Positions 19,540-32,235 of a stretch of DNA of 64,000 bases are shown one piece after another. The notes beneath the pieces are model-generated. The model did no database searches, had not been told where the DNA came from, and worked only from the letters and a program-made list of their open reading frames with translations. The translations under genes were made by a program, and so were the position numbers. Positions within the stretch are counted from its first letter, which is position 1, and each line of letters opens with the position of its first letter. This DNA is from Plumapathes pennacea (Eukaryota > Cnidaria > Anthozoa > Antipatharia > Myriopathidae): contig OZ038463.1 of the NCBI GenBank assembly GCA_964036295.1, positions 2,418,001-2,482,000 on the forward strand, written 5' to 3'.

Positions 19540-22500
19540 TCATGGCTTTGGAAAAGGAATCACATCTTCTCCCAGGAGAACAAAAGGAGCCCAGTACCGG
19601 GGATGGTGGAATTCCTCGTATTCTCTTACGTCGTTCATAGCTTGATTGAGTGCCTTATTTGCACTTTCGCCATTTTTAAGGTACCAATAGAACCGACACA
19701 TGAAGCACAAAGTGGCCTTATCGTCAACCGCCCATAATGTTACAAGAACCGCTCTAGCTCCAGCTCCGAGAAACGCACGAGCTATACCGACTACACCCTC
19801 TCCTTTCATGACGTCACCACAGCCGCTGTGACAGCAACTAAGAACAACCAACTTTGCATTTATGCGTTTACCTTCGAGATCGGAAATGAGAAGCATGAGG
19901 TCTGTAGCCTGGGGAATTCCAGTCATTCCAGGAGGACGGGCAAGCAAGATCTCTCCCCTATCCTTATTTCCGTGTGCTGCAACATGAATCAAACTAGCAC
20001 TTCCAACTCTCCGTAGAAACCTCTTTTTGGTCGCCTTATTTCCCACAAGTGGCTGAACTTGGAGAATTTGACCGATTAATTCGACTTCTTTCGCTGCGCA
20101 TGGTAGTCCTGGTGCAGTATAACTTTACCATCTTTCCACACTTCGCCCACTTCTGGCTCTCCCACTATTAGGGGTTTTGGCTTACCTGGCGGTTCTTCTG
20201 GCCGTTCTCTGATTATCTTCGCTGCCGTTAGTGATGGAATCAGTCTCACTTGTAAAGATTCTGCAACGTAGTGTCCGTTCTCATCTACGAGGGCGGCAAA
20301 CGGAACCAGAGCGAGTCGTTCATCAGGAACGATAGTTACCTGCGACCCCACCACATATTGTCGAATAGGCTCCAGAAGAATCTGGTAAAGAGCATTTAGC
20401 AAACCGTTCATTTCTAAATCATCCAGTTCTTTAGAGGACTCAGCTTTCCTTTGACGTGCGGATACTGTCGTACTGGCTATGCCCTGTTTCTGCATAGATG
20501 CGAATTGTGGGATCCTGGGCTGAGATGATAATAATTGTCGAGAAGCCCCATCGACGTGTATGGGGGCACGAGTTAGTACCGATTTTGCATTCTTCTTGGT
20601 GGGTCTTGACAATTCGTTTGGGTAAAGAAACGATAACGAGCGATCTTCACACCTGACATTCTTCCTCGGTTCTATCGACTCTACAGCCTTCTTAATAAGG
20701 GAGTCTAAATTCTCAGTACAAATTTTGCGAAGAAACAAAACATCTCCATTTGGCTGTATGACCCAGGTGCACATACTATGGCTAAGTAACACAAAGAAAA
20801 GGACCGTACTTTCCGGGGCCTTGACATCTTTACAAGTTTCATAGAAGAATTCAACGCTAGGTTCATCTTTGACAGGATCGGTAGACATGAGGGCAACTAA
20901 AGCTTTTGACCGTCCGTTTTCAGCAACCATAAGAGCTTCTTTTCTTTTCTTTTGATCCAGGAGAATTATAATCAAATGTTTATACGCCTCCACAAATTTC
21001 TCAATAAAAGAAATTTTGTCTTCATCCCAATTGGGTACAGTTTCAAGCAGTTTATTGTAGCACTCTAAACTTTTTCTTAAATTGCACTCAGCAACTTCAT
21101 ACTGGCCGCGATAGGAATATAAGAAAGCAAGGTTGTGATGAGCTGCTGCTTCTCCATTTTTGTTTCCAATCTCGTTTGCGATGGTAAGGCACATTTTCTG
21201 ATGCTCGAAAGCCTTGTGGTACTGGCCAAGAGAGTCATAGCAAGCACCAAGGTTGCAATAGGCTGCTCCTTCTCCATTTTTGTCTCCAATCTCTTTTGCT
21301 ATAGAAATACACATTTTCTGATACTCAATAGCCTTTTCGTACTGGCCAAGAAAACCATAGCAAACACCAAGGATGCCATAAGCTGTTCCTTCTCCATTTT
21401 TGTCTCCAATTTTTTTTGCCGTAGCAAGGCACATTTTTTGATGCTCAACAGCCTTGTCGTACTGGCCAAGAGAGATACAGGAAGCACCAAGGTTACCATA
21501 AGCTGTTCCTTCTCCATTTTTGTCTCCAATCTTTTTTGCGATAGCAAGGCACATTTTGTGATAATCAATAGCCTTGTCGTACTGGCCAAGAGAGTCATAG
21601 AAAACACCAAGGTTGCTATAAGCTGTCCCTTCTCCGTTTTTGTTTCCAATCTCTCTTGCGATAGCAAGGCTCATTTTCTGATACTCAATAGCCTTGTCGT
21701 ACTGGCCAAGACAGGAACAGCAAACGCCAAGGTTGCCATAAGTTGTTCCTTCTCCTTCTTTGTCTCCAATCTCTCTTGCGATAGCAAGGCACATTTTCTG
21801 ATACTTGATAACCTTGTTGTACTGGCCAAGGTAGCCATAGCAAGTACCTAGGTTGCCATAAGCTGTTCCCTCTCTCTTTTTGTGTCCAGTCTCTTTTGCT
21901 ATAGCAATGCACATTTTATGATACTCAATAGCCTTGTCGTACTGGCCAAGATAGCTATAGCAAATACCTAGGTTGCCATAAGCTGCTCCTGCTCCTTCTT
22001 TGTTTCTAGTCTCTTTTGCGATAGCAAGGCACATTTTCTGATACTCAATAGCCTTGTTGTACTGGCCAAGAAAACCATAGCAAGTACCTAGGTTGCCATA
22101 AGCTGCTTCATCTCCTCTTTTGTGTCCGATCTCTTTTGCTAAAGCAAGGCACATTTTCTGATACTCAATAGCCTTTTCGTACTGACCAAGAGAGGAACAG
22201 CAAACGCCAAGGTTGCCATAAGCTACTCCTGCTCCTTCTTTGTCTCCAGTCTCTTTTGCGATAGCAAGGCACATTTTCTGATACTCAATAGCCTTGTCGT
22301 ACTGGCCGAGAGAGTAATAGAAAGCACCAAGGTTGCTATAAGCTGTTACTTCTCCTTTTTTGTCTCCAATCTCTCTTGCGATAGCAAGGTACATTTCCTG
22401 ATACTTGATAGCCTTGTCGTACTGGCCAAGATAGTCATAGCAAGTACTTAGGCTGCCATAAGCTTCTTCCTCCACTTTTTTGTGTCCAATCTCTTTTGCT

Positions 22501-23378
22501 AATGCAAGGCGCATTTTCTGATACTCAATAGCCTTTTCGTACTGACCAAGAGAGGAACAGCAAACATCAAGGTTGCCATAAGCTGCTCCTTCTCCATTTT
22601 TGTCCCGAATCATTTTTACTATAGCAAGGCCCATTTTCTGATACTCAATAGCCTTGTCGTACTGGTCGAGAGAGTAATAGAAAGCACCAAGGTTGCTATA
22701 AGCTGTTACTTCTACTTTTTTGTCTCCAGTCTCTCTTGCGATAGCAAGGCACATTTTCTGATACTCGATAGCCTTGTCGTACTGGCCAAGGTAGCCATAG
22801 CAAGTACCTAGGTTGCCATAAGCTTCTTCCTCCCTTCTTTTGTGTCCAATCTCTTTTGCTAAAGCAAGGCACATTTTCTGATACTCAATAGATTTTTCGT
22901 ACTGACCAAGAGAGGAACAGCAACCTCCAAGGTTTCCATTAGCTGTTCCTTCTAAATTCTTGTCTCCAATCTCTTTTGCTAAAGCAAGGCACATTTTCTG
23001 ATATTCAATAGCCTTGTCGTACTGGCCAAGAGAGGAACAGCAAACTCCAAGGTTTCCATTAGCTGTTCCTTCTAAATTCTTGTCTCCAATCTCTTTTGCT
23101 AAAGCAAGGCACATTTTCTGATACTCAATAGCCTTGTCGTACTGGCCGAGAGAATCATAGCAAACACCAAGGTTGCCATAAGCTCTTCCTTCTCCATTTT
23201 TGTCTCCAACCTCTTTTGCGAGTGCAAGGAATACTTCAAAGTGTTGTACAGCTTTTACGTACTGTCGGGAAGAATAGTAATGAAGACCTAGTTTATTATG
23301 AACTTGTTTTTCAAATTCCTTGTTCTTAGTTTGCTCTGCGAGCCGTAAGGAGTTGGCAAGAACAAGGAGTTCCTCCAT
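19540..23378 (-). pseudogene. TPR-CHAT protein, copy C (beta type), one frameshift, 19 TPR units
   Basis: The frame opens at ATG 23378 (MEELLVLANSLRL) and runs 1100 codons, then shifts. The downstream CHAT part continues in another frame to TGA at 19540-19542. Comparison with the other copies shows one missing A near 20119 (GCAGTATAAC where the rest read GCAGTAATAAC). The catalytic His (19972-19974) and Cys (19831-19833) codons are intact but lie after the break. The TPR array has 19 units instead of 12-14 because a three-unit block is tandemly repeated (21882-22961). The linker resembles copies D and E although the N-terminus is beta type, which points to a mosaic gene. Either a young pseudogene or a single-base sequencing or assembly error would explain the break. 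Confidence 0.85.
21882..22961 (-). repeat. Three-unit higher-order TPR repeat, 3 x 360 bp
   Basis: Residues 140-499 of copy C. Units ending CCSSLGQYEK, TCY.(Y/F)LGQY(D/N)K and a third unit (AFYYSL, AFYYSL, ICYSYL) recur in the same order three times, so the DNA repeats with a 360-bp period on top of the 120-bp TPR period. Confidence 0.85.
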
Positions 23379-24999
23379 TAGTTCCAGCTGTTAGTTCTCT
23401 CCTGTTGAAGCAAAGAACTTTGTGAGATATTCGTTAGAGCGGATTTGCGGTTTCTCGTGTGCTTTTTTATGTGTGGATTTGCAGATTGACGCACAAGTTC
23501 ACGCGATGAATTGAAGTTTGAAATTATTCAGACAGTTGTAAGAACACTTGATATAATTATTCTGCTGGTTGATATTAATTAGAAAAGAAACTTGAGGAAT
23601 AGTCGATGTAAGAAAATGTGAGCGACATTTGATGAGTTTTCTTTTTATACTTCTTGTTCTAAGTCTAGATCCTAGATTAACTGGTGGCTTGCTTTGGACG
23701 CAGACCCAGTCACACTTTAAAATCACTCTATTGTACTTTCGGTTGAATCATGTTTTAAAATATGGAACTTAGGTCATTGCCGCAAGAAAAATGAAATTCA
23801 TCCATAAAAATCAAAATAGATCACCAAATTCACTTTGAGAATGATATGGCATGATTTTAGAGAAAGCACGCCAATAAAACCATCATTATGTCAATAAAAG
23901 TGATCACCGATTTTAGGCATCTGATTTTTATTTGTCAACATTTATTTACCGAAAAGAAGCAACTTATCCGATGTATTAGAAGCAACAATTGAATATATTG
24001 AAGTATAGTACACTATAGTATTTTTGGACTGCTAGATTTTAGTGAAGTTCCCGATTCTTCATTGACCTGAGTTTACGAGAAAAACAAGAAATTATAAGCC
24101 TCTAGCAAAGAAACGACAATGATTGATGAAAGATAATTTAGCGCTGGGCAGAAACAGTTCGCTAACACTTGAGTTTCTGTGAAATAACAGCGGAAAGGAT
24201 AAGTCCACTGAATTGTTGAACTGAGCAACAGGCAACTTACAGTGAACATTGAAAACTGAACAATAATTTACAGAGCATTTGTACAATCTTAATCTCGTTT
24301 GCTCGCGACCCACTAAATACAATTCACTGATGAATGCGATACCTCTTTAATACACCACAAACGCGAATAAATACAGTAAGTATTGGTTCATCAAAACTCA
24401 GTCCCATTCAGGAATACGTTAAACAAAAAACGTAAAGTAATTACAAAGTACATACGTGATTACGGTACTGCAAAACATTCATCCGTTCAACTCAGTCCGG
24501 CGAAAAATCGACGTGATTTCTTAAAACACCTTTTGAAAAGTCATCTGCTTGTACCATACCAAAATCAGTTCTGGACGAGACCTCGGACAAGTGGAGCAGA
24601 AAGTAATCATAGCAAAATAGCTTCCCAAACGTTGCGTTTACATTTAGTGCAGTTCACATTGCCGGGCTCACTTCAATCGGCATGGTAGAAGCTTCACTAG
24701 CTGCTCGGCCGGTTTAAGACAGCTCTGCTCTGGATACAACGGAAATGCCAACCGAGCCGAAGGAAGTTCAGTTTGAGAGTCATTGATGGAATGACCTATT
24801 GATTATTCATTTCTTCAGCATTCGTAAGTTCGTGGTTTGAAGATTTGAAAACTTTTTCTCGTACGCTCTGCACAACGATCTGTGATTGGTTTCAGTTTGT
24901 GTGTTGAGAATCTCGACTTTGATAATCAAGTAAAACGGTGGTTTTTGCGGTAGTATTGCTGTCGTTTATTTTATAAAAGAACTATAAAACGTTTTCCGT

Positions 25000-25134
25000 G
25001 TTTACATAGCCTGATGCAAACACTCGAGTGAGTTTGGGAGAACTCGAATGTTTGTGTAAACCCTCGCCGCCGGTTTACACAAACTTTCTCGTTCTCCCAA
25101 ACTCCCTCTCGTATTTGCATCAGGCAATGTAAAC
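25000..25134 (-). repeat. Palindrome P3 with opposed CGAG modules (minus strand)
   Basis: 135-bp palindrome centred on 25067. Read on the minus strand, CGAG faces CGAG at 25023-25026/25108-25111 and 25043-25046/25088-25091. A further CTCG (plus-strand reading) at 25063-25066 lies in the centre, giving an exact 20-bp spacing of three modules on the left arm and of two on the right. Confidence 0.8.
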
Positions 25135-25206
25135 ATTGCGCGCGTTTTATATTTCTTAAATTTTATACACTGACGTGCATTTTATTGACTAATTTATAAA
25201 AGAGAT

Positions 25207-25353
25207 ATATAACGCGGTGTAGCATGTAGCCTCATCTGAACACTTAAGAAGTTGGGAGAACACTCTAATAGCACCGGAAACTACGCTACTCTCGTGTTCT
25301 CCCAACTTCCCGCGTGTTTAGATGAGGCTATATTACACGGGAAAACGTTATAT
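25207..25353. repeat. Palindrome P4
   Basis: Imperfect palindrome next to P3, sharing its GTTGGGAGAA arm segment and the flanking words AACG(T) and TATATTTCTTA. Interruptions are also 20 bp apart (CACTTAAG then CACTCT; CGTG then CGTG), but they do not show the clean CGAG/CGAG opposition. Confidence 0.65.
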
Positions 25354-26285
25354 ATTTCTTAGTTATATATCAGACGTCCGTAGTGGTAACCAATCGAAAT
25401 CCGGTATGCGAAAGACAGTAATCAAAAAAAATCCTGCGCATTCCGGGAAAAATCAATGCTTATCAACCGTAAAACACAGACGTTCCTTTCTAAGCAACAA
25501 AACTCAACGGCCGTACACAGACTAATTCAACAGAATCAAACTTGATTGATGGGCGAGAGAAGTACGAAACTGTGGAATGACGTCACTGTAGAAAATGCAA
25601 CTAAACAAGAGTTAATTCCGCGACAAGAGAAATCCTTTTCTACGGGACCAACGACGAGTATTAAAATAAAAGCAGCAAGGCACCTGAATGCTTCCGAATT
25701 TGTAAGAGAGTACGTATATTTAATAGAACTGGCCACACTAAAATTTGCTCAATTTTAGGTATGTGAAAGTTCGCATCCGTTTCCGTGGGCCTCCACTTTC
25801 GCTGAACCGCGTATTCGATTTAGTCTCAGTTTTGAAAACCCTGACACAAAGCGGCAGAAAGTGAAAATTATAATACTTAGTGTGGCAGTCGAAATTGGAA
25901 AATTTAAAATTCTTCACTGCCGAATCTTTGAACTGGAACGAGACCGTTGGGAGTTGCAAAGAAAAGAGTCTATCCGTGAGTTCATTACTCATATCAAGCA
26001 CAGCTTATCTTCGACATCTACACATTCATCAGAGGCCATGATCCTCCAGCCTGGACTGCATCCAGACTAAATACGTGCGTAAAGAAAACTCGCCTTTCTT
26101 CTTTTGGCTAAAGGTTCGCGCGTTCCTCAAAAATATAGCGTTGCTATCGACATATTTCGCGAAAAATCAGGTCTTTCGGGAAACAAAACTTTCGAGCGTT
26201 TTGGTCAATATTGCTCAAATTTTCGTGAGCTGTAGATTTTCGTCAGCGATTTTTTATTTTTTTACTTTGTTCATTTTTTATTTAA

Positions 26286-26800
26286 TCCCCGAGCGTAAGT
26301 GAGGGTAATAATCACAACGCTAAAATGCAGTAGTATCGCCTTATCTGGGGAGGGCACTATATAGCAATGACCGAGACCAGAAATGAGCCAGCCGTACCTT
26401 TTAATCAGCGGTATATCCTGAAATGAACACATACACAAAGTATCTGACCACAGTGTTAGAAAAAAACTGAAGACTAAGAGTGAGAATGATTTATCTCATC
26501 TTGAACGCATTTCTGGTCTCGACCGTTGTTACTGAGAGTAGCTAAGCTGATAATAACAACTAGCAGAACCAGATGCAGAAGACCGATTTCGGACTGGGTG
26601 GGTCTGAAGTGCTGCTCGATAAAGACGCTTCTGGTCTCGGCGAAACCTCTGGCATCCAGAGTACCTGCTGCAATACTTCGCGTGGCATTATGCTGGCCGC
26701 CTCGCAAGCCGACCGTCTCCAAGCGGAAAATAAACAAGAACCCCGCTTTCCAAAAACCCACTACAGATCAAGGGGATATCTGCGATTATCGTATTTCTAG
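26286..26800 (+). mobile_element. Non-autonomous Helitron
   Basis: It starts TCCCCGAGCGTAAGTGAGGG directly after an A and ends GCGATTATCGTATTTCTAG directly before a T, as Helitrons do (TC...CTRR between A and T). Both ends match those of the larger element at 32941-34385. There is no coding sequence. It sits beside an unidentified insertion (25671-26285), so the empty site cannot be checked directly. Confidence 0.7.
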
Positions 26801-28241
26801 TAAAGTGTATTAGACGTAATGCACTACTTGTTATCATATATAATCCTTTTTGTGCCCAAATGCTGTATAAATTTAGAAGATTTGAACTCTTTTTTGTAAT
26901 TGTGTCTACAAATAAGTGGGAGTCGGGAAACCCGCCAACAAAATATGGTTCATGTTAAGGTTCATTCATGATTTCGCGTCATTTTTATATATACATCTTG
27001 ATATTTATACGAGTATTTTTACTAATACTACTCAGTTTCAAAGTATTTATATTTTTTGACGCCAAACTTTACTGACATTCACTCTTGCTGACATGTTTGT
27101 ACAAACAAGTGCTTTCGTACTGGGATGCATTTATGATTTCATGTCTTTTTAACATTATTTTTATACACATTTCATGTTTTATATAAAGCATTAAACGCCA
27201 AATTCGAAGAAAAAGAAGCACATGTACTGATACTTACTTTGTGGCAGCAGTTTACCCGTTTTGCCGAACGACGTACAGTTTCCGGTGACACTAATGGTCA
27301 ATTCTGTGGGCAGATACAAGGTAAAATAAATAGAGATTTATAGAGTATGCATGCTGTGGTTTAGCATATTTTCGCTGTAGAGTCATATTTCTTTGAGAGT
27401 TCGGTCTGTCGGTTGAATTGGCTTCTATGAACACACAAGGAATCTCTTCTAGTTCTGAAGGTATGATTCGAAGTACTGTAGTTATAAAACTAGGCATGCA
27501 CACGTAGAGCAAGTAGGCCTATATACTTTGAATTGAGAACTACTAGCCAGCCTGCTAGTCACGCCGTGACAATTTCTTATTCGCTCAGCTTACCTCATAC
27601 ATTCCTTGAAAGAACCCTAGCTCTGTCTGCCAATAAATGTCGGTATATATACACCTGAACAGCACACTAGCTTAAAAATAGCCGATTTCACTTTCTGTAA
27701 ACCAGGATGAAAGGCAAGTTTAAATCGGGAAGTGACGATTTAGCGATAAGAAGTTTCTAGCCGTTAGATTCTCCGAACACAAAGGCCACTCATACTCAAG
27801 CTTTACTGTGTGGTGGCGTAGGAGAGACGCCGTAGGACAAAGTCTCGACTTTACGCGATGTGCGTGTTGTGTGTTCCTGCAGCTGACCGCGGTGTACTGA
27901 AGCTCGCCAGAAGCTTGGGCATAGGCCATTATTGCCTCTGTTTTAAACTGTGGTCTAGTGCGAAACCTTTTTCATGAAAATTAGTTCATTTTTTCAGAAA
28001 GGTTTCGCACTAAGCCTTAGTTTGAAACAAAGGCAACCGCATCTCGGAAATGGCCAATTTCTTTGGGCCGACTAAAATTTTATGGTCATTTGCCACGACA
28101 ATCCAAGCATACAGTTAAAACAAATCCAGACCAGTACACTTCAGGAGGACTGACAAATCGTTATTGAGACAAAAAGGTTTTCCCGATATGTTGCCAATCG
28201 GTCGGTAGCTCATAGCAAGCGGTATCGATTCATGATCACTG

Positions 28242-28336
28242 TAGCCTGCGTTACGAAGACATTTTCGACGCGGTCAAAAATGGAAAGTGTTTGCAACGTG
28301 CTCAGAAACCTACGGAAACGCTTGCAACGCAGGCTA
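28242..28336. repeat. Short inverted element with TAGCCTGCGTT ends
   Basis: TAGCCTGCGTT at 28242-28252 and AACGCAGGCTA at 28326-28336. The TAGCCTGCG word also begins repeats at 17811, 42759 and 63761, so it is probably a family terminus. The interior is partly alignable to spacer sequence, so the call is tentative. Confidence 0.35.
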
Positions 28337-29569
28337 GGGTCACTCTAACGAATTACAAGATCCTCCTATTCACCGTTCAACAAAAACTTGTTCTAAATTA
28401 GGCTCCGGTCGCAGTCGTAACTTTAACGACATTCATATCGACCTTTGCATCATTTGTAATGAAAACAGCGCTTGTCACCAGAAATATATGTCAGCAAGTT
28501 GCTAGCAAACATTGAAGAAGCCCTCGTATTGCTCTCGATGCTGAGTTATTATCGACTAAACTTCCTTGTGCGACCGGACCTTAAGCCTAAAGAGTAGGCA
28601 GGCACGTAACAATGCAAACGATAACAGGCAAGCTCACGTTATTAATTTTTAACTGTATGTTAAAGAATGACATCAAGAGAGAATGTCTCTGACTGCATGA
28701 ACTCAAGATGTGTATTACTGACAGCTAGAATTCACAACAAAACCATATCGGGCTTGATCATAATAACCTCTCTTCTCCAGTTTCTGCATTCCAGTAAGTT
28801 GCTTTCGATACCAGAAGCTGGGCAAGTTCAACTCGCAGTGCTCTCACCTAGTACTTATCTATAGTATAGCAACTTATATTTTTCTGCAAGTAATAGGCCC
28901 TTTGCGGTGGGTTCACATGAAAATTTCCGTTTCTGTAGGTGAAATGGCAGACTATATGTATGATGAGCTACATATTGATTAGAAGTGGGTATTAAATAAA
29001 CAAGCAAATTAAACAACACCACGAAGGACACATCATCCTGTCAAATTGCTGTAAAACAGATTAATTCAGGGGCAGATCCAGGATATACTGACCGGTTTCA
29101 AATGCCAACTTGCTGAACCGGCCGTGCTAAATATTCATCACCGTTAAAAATCTGACCAGTTTCTGTAAACGCGTGTAAACCGGTCTCGAAACCATGTCTC
29201 CCTTTATATATGTACCTCGTTTTAATGGTTTGTATTTTTATATGTAGTTTTTGGAGTTCACCTCAAAAGATGCAGTAGAGCTGGTAATATTGGCTTGGAA
29301 TTTTGACTGCAACATTTCACCAAAATGCAAAAAATCCAGTGCAAAAAACACACAAGAGGCCTAGTTATTTGTATTGCATCTGAATATATTTAAAGATGGA
29401 AAATTAGAAACACATTTCTTCGTTTGTGTTCATTTTTTCTTACTACGGCCGGTCAGGTGGACGGCAGCATCAGTTATTCCGAGCCGACGATGTCCTCACC
29501 GCGAGAAAGGCGTATGGAGTCACACAATGATTATTTTTTGACCCGAAAATATTTTTCGTCAAATGTTTG

Positions 29570-29635
29570 CGTCAAAATTTCGGTAAAACATCCATCCCAG
29601 GGCAAGGGATTTATCTGCGATTGTCGTATTTCTAG
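29570..29635 (+). mobile_element. Helitron 3' terminus
   Basis: It shares the TTTCGGTAAAACA word and the last bases (TCTGCGATTGTCGTATTTCTAG-like, ending at 29635) with the other two Helitrons. The next base is A rather than T and the 5' end was not located, so this is a decayed or truncated copy. Confidence 0.5.
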
Positions 29636-29769
29636 ACTTACAAAGGCATTCAATTATAACGTTTTATTAATGTTCTCGTATCACCTTCTATAAACCATGC
29701 ACGCGCTCTTAATCCGACCTTGATTGTGACGGTCGCACTGAGGCCCGCGGCCGCTTCACTTACTGAGCG

Positions 29770-30370
29770 AAGTTTCACTTTGAAGCTGGGCTGGAGACCG
29801 GACGTTGTATGTAGTCTGGACGCACCCATTCCCAAAATTCTTCACATTCACCTCCTGCAAAAGTGCTTTGTGCTCCGCATCAAACGAGGGGAAGGCCCTC
29901 ACCCAACGTCACGGGCACGGTGGTGACAATTGCCCGACCGATCATGCCCGCATTAAGAAACGCGCGAATAGTGACGCCTCCGTCGATATACGCATCCCGG
30001 GCCCCGTGCCTGGCTGCTAACAGAGCCAACACCTCTGAGGGGCTACCCTTCTCCAGCGTCACCTTACTCTTGAGATACTCAGGGATTTGCGCGCTCTCGC
30101 TGCTGCTGCCAGCTCAGCTTGTCAGCACAACTATCGGGGTGTCTCCGTAGGGCCATGTCTCCGGCGTGCACAAAGTGAGCACCGACTCGAAGGTCTTTCT
30201 TCCCATGACGATGGCGTCCACCGACTGCATGAAGGCCTTGAAACCAATGTCGGTGCCCTCCGGCATACCTTGCAATATCCGCTCTAATCCACCGACCCAT
30301 CCAGCTTGGCAATGAACTCGTCTGTGCTGGTGGCGATGAACACGGACCCCCTGCAGGTCATCTCTGCATC
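29770..30370 (-). pseudogene. RibD C-terminal/DHFR-family reductase pseudogene
   Basis: Three consecutive minus-strand segments in different frames together resemble the bacterial YyaP/RibD-C type of dihydrofolate-reductase fold. The first has FIATS.DEFIAKLDGSVD near 30300-30360, the second GFKAFMQSVDAIVMGRKTF near 30180-30230, and the third YIDGGVTIRAFLNAGMIG near 29960-30000. Further on, TTVPVTLGEGLPL is characteristic of the family C-terminus. At least three breaks separate the parts: a TAG after GSVD, a TGA after VVLTS and a TGA after GLPL. It is GC-richer than its surroundings and shows no intron. It could be a retrocopy or old transferred DNA; the sequence does not decide. Confidence 0.75.
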
Positions 30371-30820
30371 ACACATACGATTAAAGCAAGAGTGAAATAA
30401 TAATAACGTTATATTCTTTCTGTTGAATTTCTCAATTTCCACAAAATATAGATAAAACATAAATATAAAATAATTTCTGTATTTCAAAAATTATTGAATC
30501 TGTTTTATAAAACTATATGATTTGATATATTCAACTAAAACCATCATATACTCATTGATACGGCATCGTTGCTATATTTTCTAAAAACAATCCAAATTCT
30601 AAAAGCTGTAATCGTTTGTCGTTTTGCTGTATGCGGCCTACACATCGACACTTGGTTATTTTGCCGACGACATCAATCGGGTCTGCGTGAATAGGCTCAA
30701 AAACCACCGAGTACAATGACTTAGTTTCATTGTTTTGAGTTTGCACTCAGGGTCTTGAAAATGAAAACTACGTAATTTTCCATAACATCCCTTTGCTTTG
30801 ACAGCGAGCGAGAGCATTTA

Positions 30821-31188
30821 GGCCCTGCTTTCGTGGAAGAAGGGTGGCCCTCCTTGGAGGGAAATCTTCCTTGAAGGGTCAGAAGATAGCCCCTCTTTAC
30901 ATGCCAAGTGCTATCCCTCGGACTATCTCGCCAAGAGTCTGAAAGGCGTCGCGCGGTCGCGAAATTTGCGATAGTGACCTGGCACCGCTAAACTTAGCCC
31001 TCCTGGGAGGGTAACCCTACCTTGAGCGTTACATGGCCAAACGTTGTCCCTACTGGGAGGGTTACCCTAGCAAGGAGATAGGATAACCCTCCTCCTAGGG
31101 TGACCCTACCGATCATGTAAACGGTACAAGGAATTTCAATAGAGAAGTATGACCCTTCTAGGAGGTCTCCTTCCATGTAAACAGAGCC
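30821..31188. mobile_element. Short DNA transposon with GGCYCTG ends, possible Harbinger MITE
   Basis: The left end GGCCCTGCTTTCGTGGAAG resembles the complement of the right end (GGCTCTGTTTACATGGAAG). TTA flanks both sides (30818-30820, 31189-31191), fitting the 3-bp duplications of PIF/Harbinger. The interior contains repeated, inverted CCCTCCTNGGAGGG-like words. There is no coding region and no empty site to confirm it. Confidence 0.5.
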
Positions 31189-32235
31189 TTACGCTGCACA
31201 GTTAGTGAGCATCAGGTACAAAAGCTAAAAATGTCACATTCAGTCAGTGTAAATATGTCAATAATCCCTACACCAACAAATTGTTACGGGGCTATAACAG
31301 ACTTTAGAGGTCAAGCTCACTTTAATCCATTTCTGCGATGATGTTCCGTTTACAAGAACAAGTATCACTCTCCTAGCCAGTACAAGTACAAGAATACGAG
31401 TACCAACTCCAACTCTGACTCTGTCTCTGACTCTGACTCGACTCTCTAGTTTCTAGCATACGTATGTATGGCCATTAAGTTTTAAGTCGTCAAAGCGGCT
31501 CCAAATGGTTTTTACACGAGCCGAGTTAAAAAACAATGAAATAGGGAATGGATTTTCGTTGGATCAAAGTCAAAGTCACATTCGGGACTATTATCTCCGA
31601 ATGGACTTTTCCGTTGGATGCCATTAACACTCGAGTGGTTTCTCTATTTGACTAACATACTTATTCTAAAGTAACACTAACACATTCCAATGAATATTAA
31701 TGGATGTAGTTAAGATCTGAAGGAAGGGAAGGTGCTGGCACGCCTACGCCTACGAAATTGTGATATTAAATATAGATCTAGTAGCTTATTATATTGCTTT
31801 TAACTACATGTATATAGCTGATGAATTTGACCGTGGATAAATAAAGCCTCTATCTATCTATCTATCTAGTGTGCGCAGTTGCTGTTGATTGTTTTCTAAA
31901 ACAGGTTTTCAATCAATAACAAGATAACTTAGGTTTTCTGAAGAAGACCTCAGTGTTAATCACTGTACACAACAACGTAACATTTGATTAAAAATCTATT
32001 CTAACTCTTCCAATTGTCAACAAAAGAACTCCAGTTCACTAATTTATTCGCTTCTAAAACTACGGGAAGATATTCCAATTTTAAGCTATAACAAAATCCT
32101 CATTAAAACGTGACTTAAAACACCTTAACAGTATGCACCCTGGTTTTAAGAAAACGTCCTCAAAAAACTCTACATGAATGTTTTGCTTTCCGTTGTATTC
32201 AGACACGCAGAAAACGGGAAGTCTTGTAATGTTTT

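Noticed and set aside
21882-22961. Regular 120-bp and 360-bp repeats considered as a CRISPR-like or satellite array
   Set aside because: They lie in frame inside a TPR coding region, with codon-level variation and no spacers.
31383-31446. CTGACT-rich low-complexity run considered as a coding repeat
   Set aside because: No open frame of useful length; a simple repeat.
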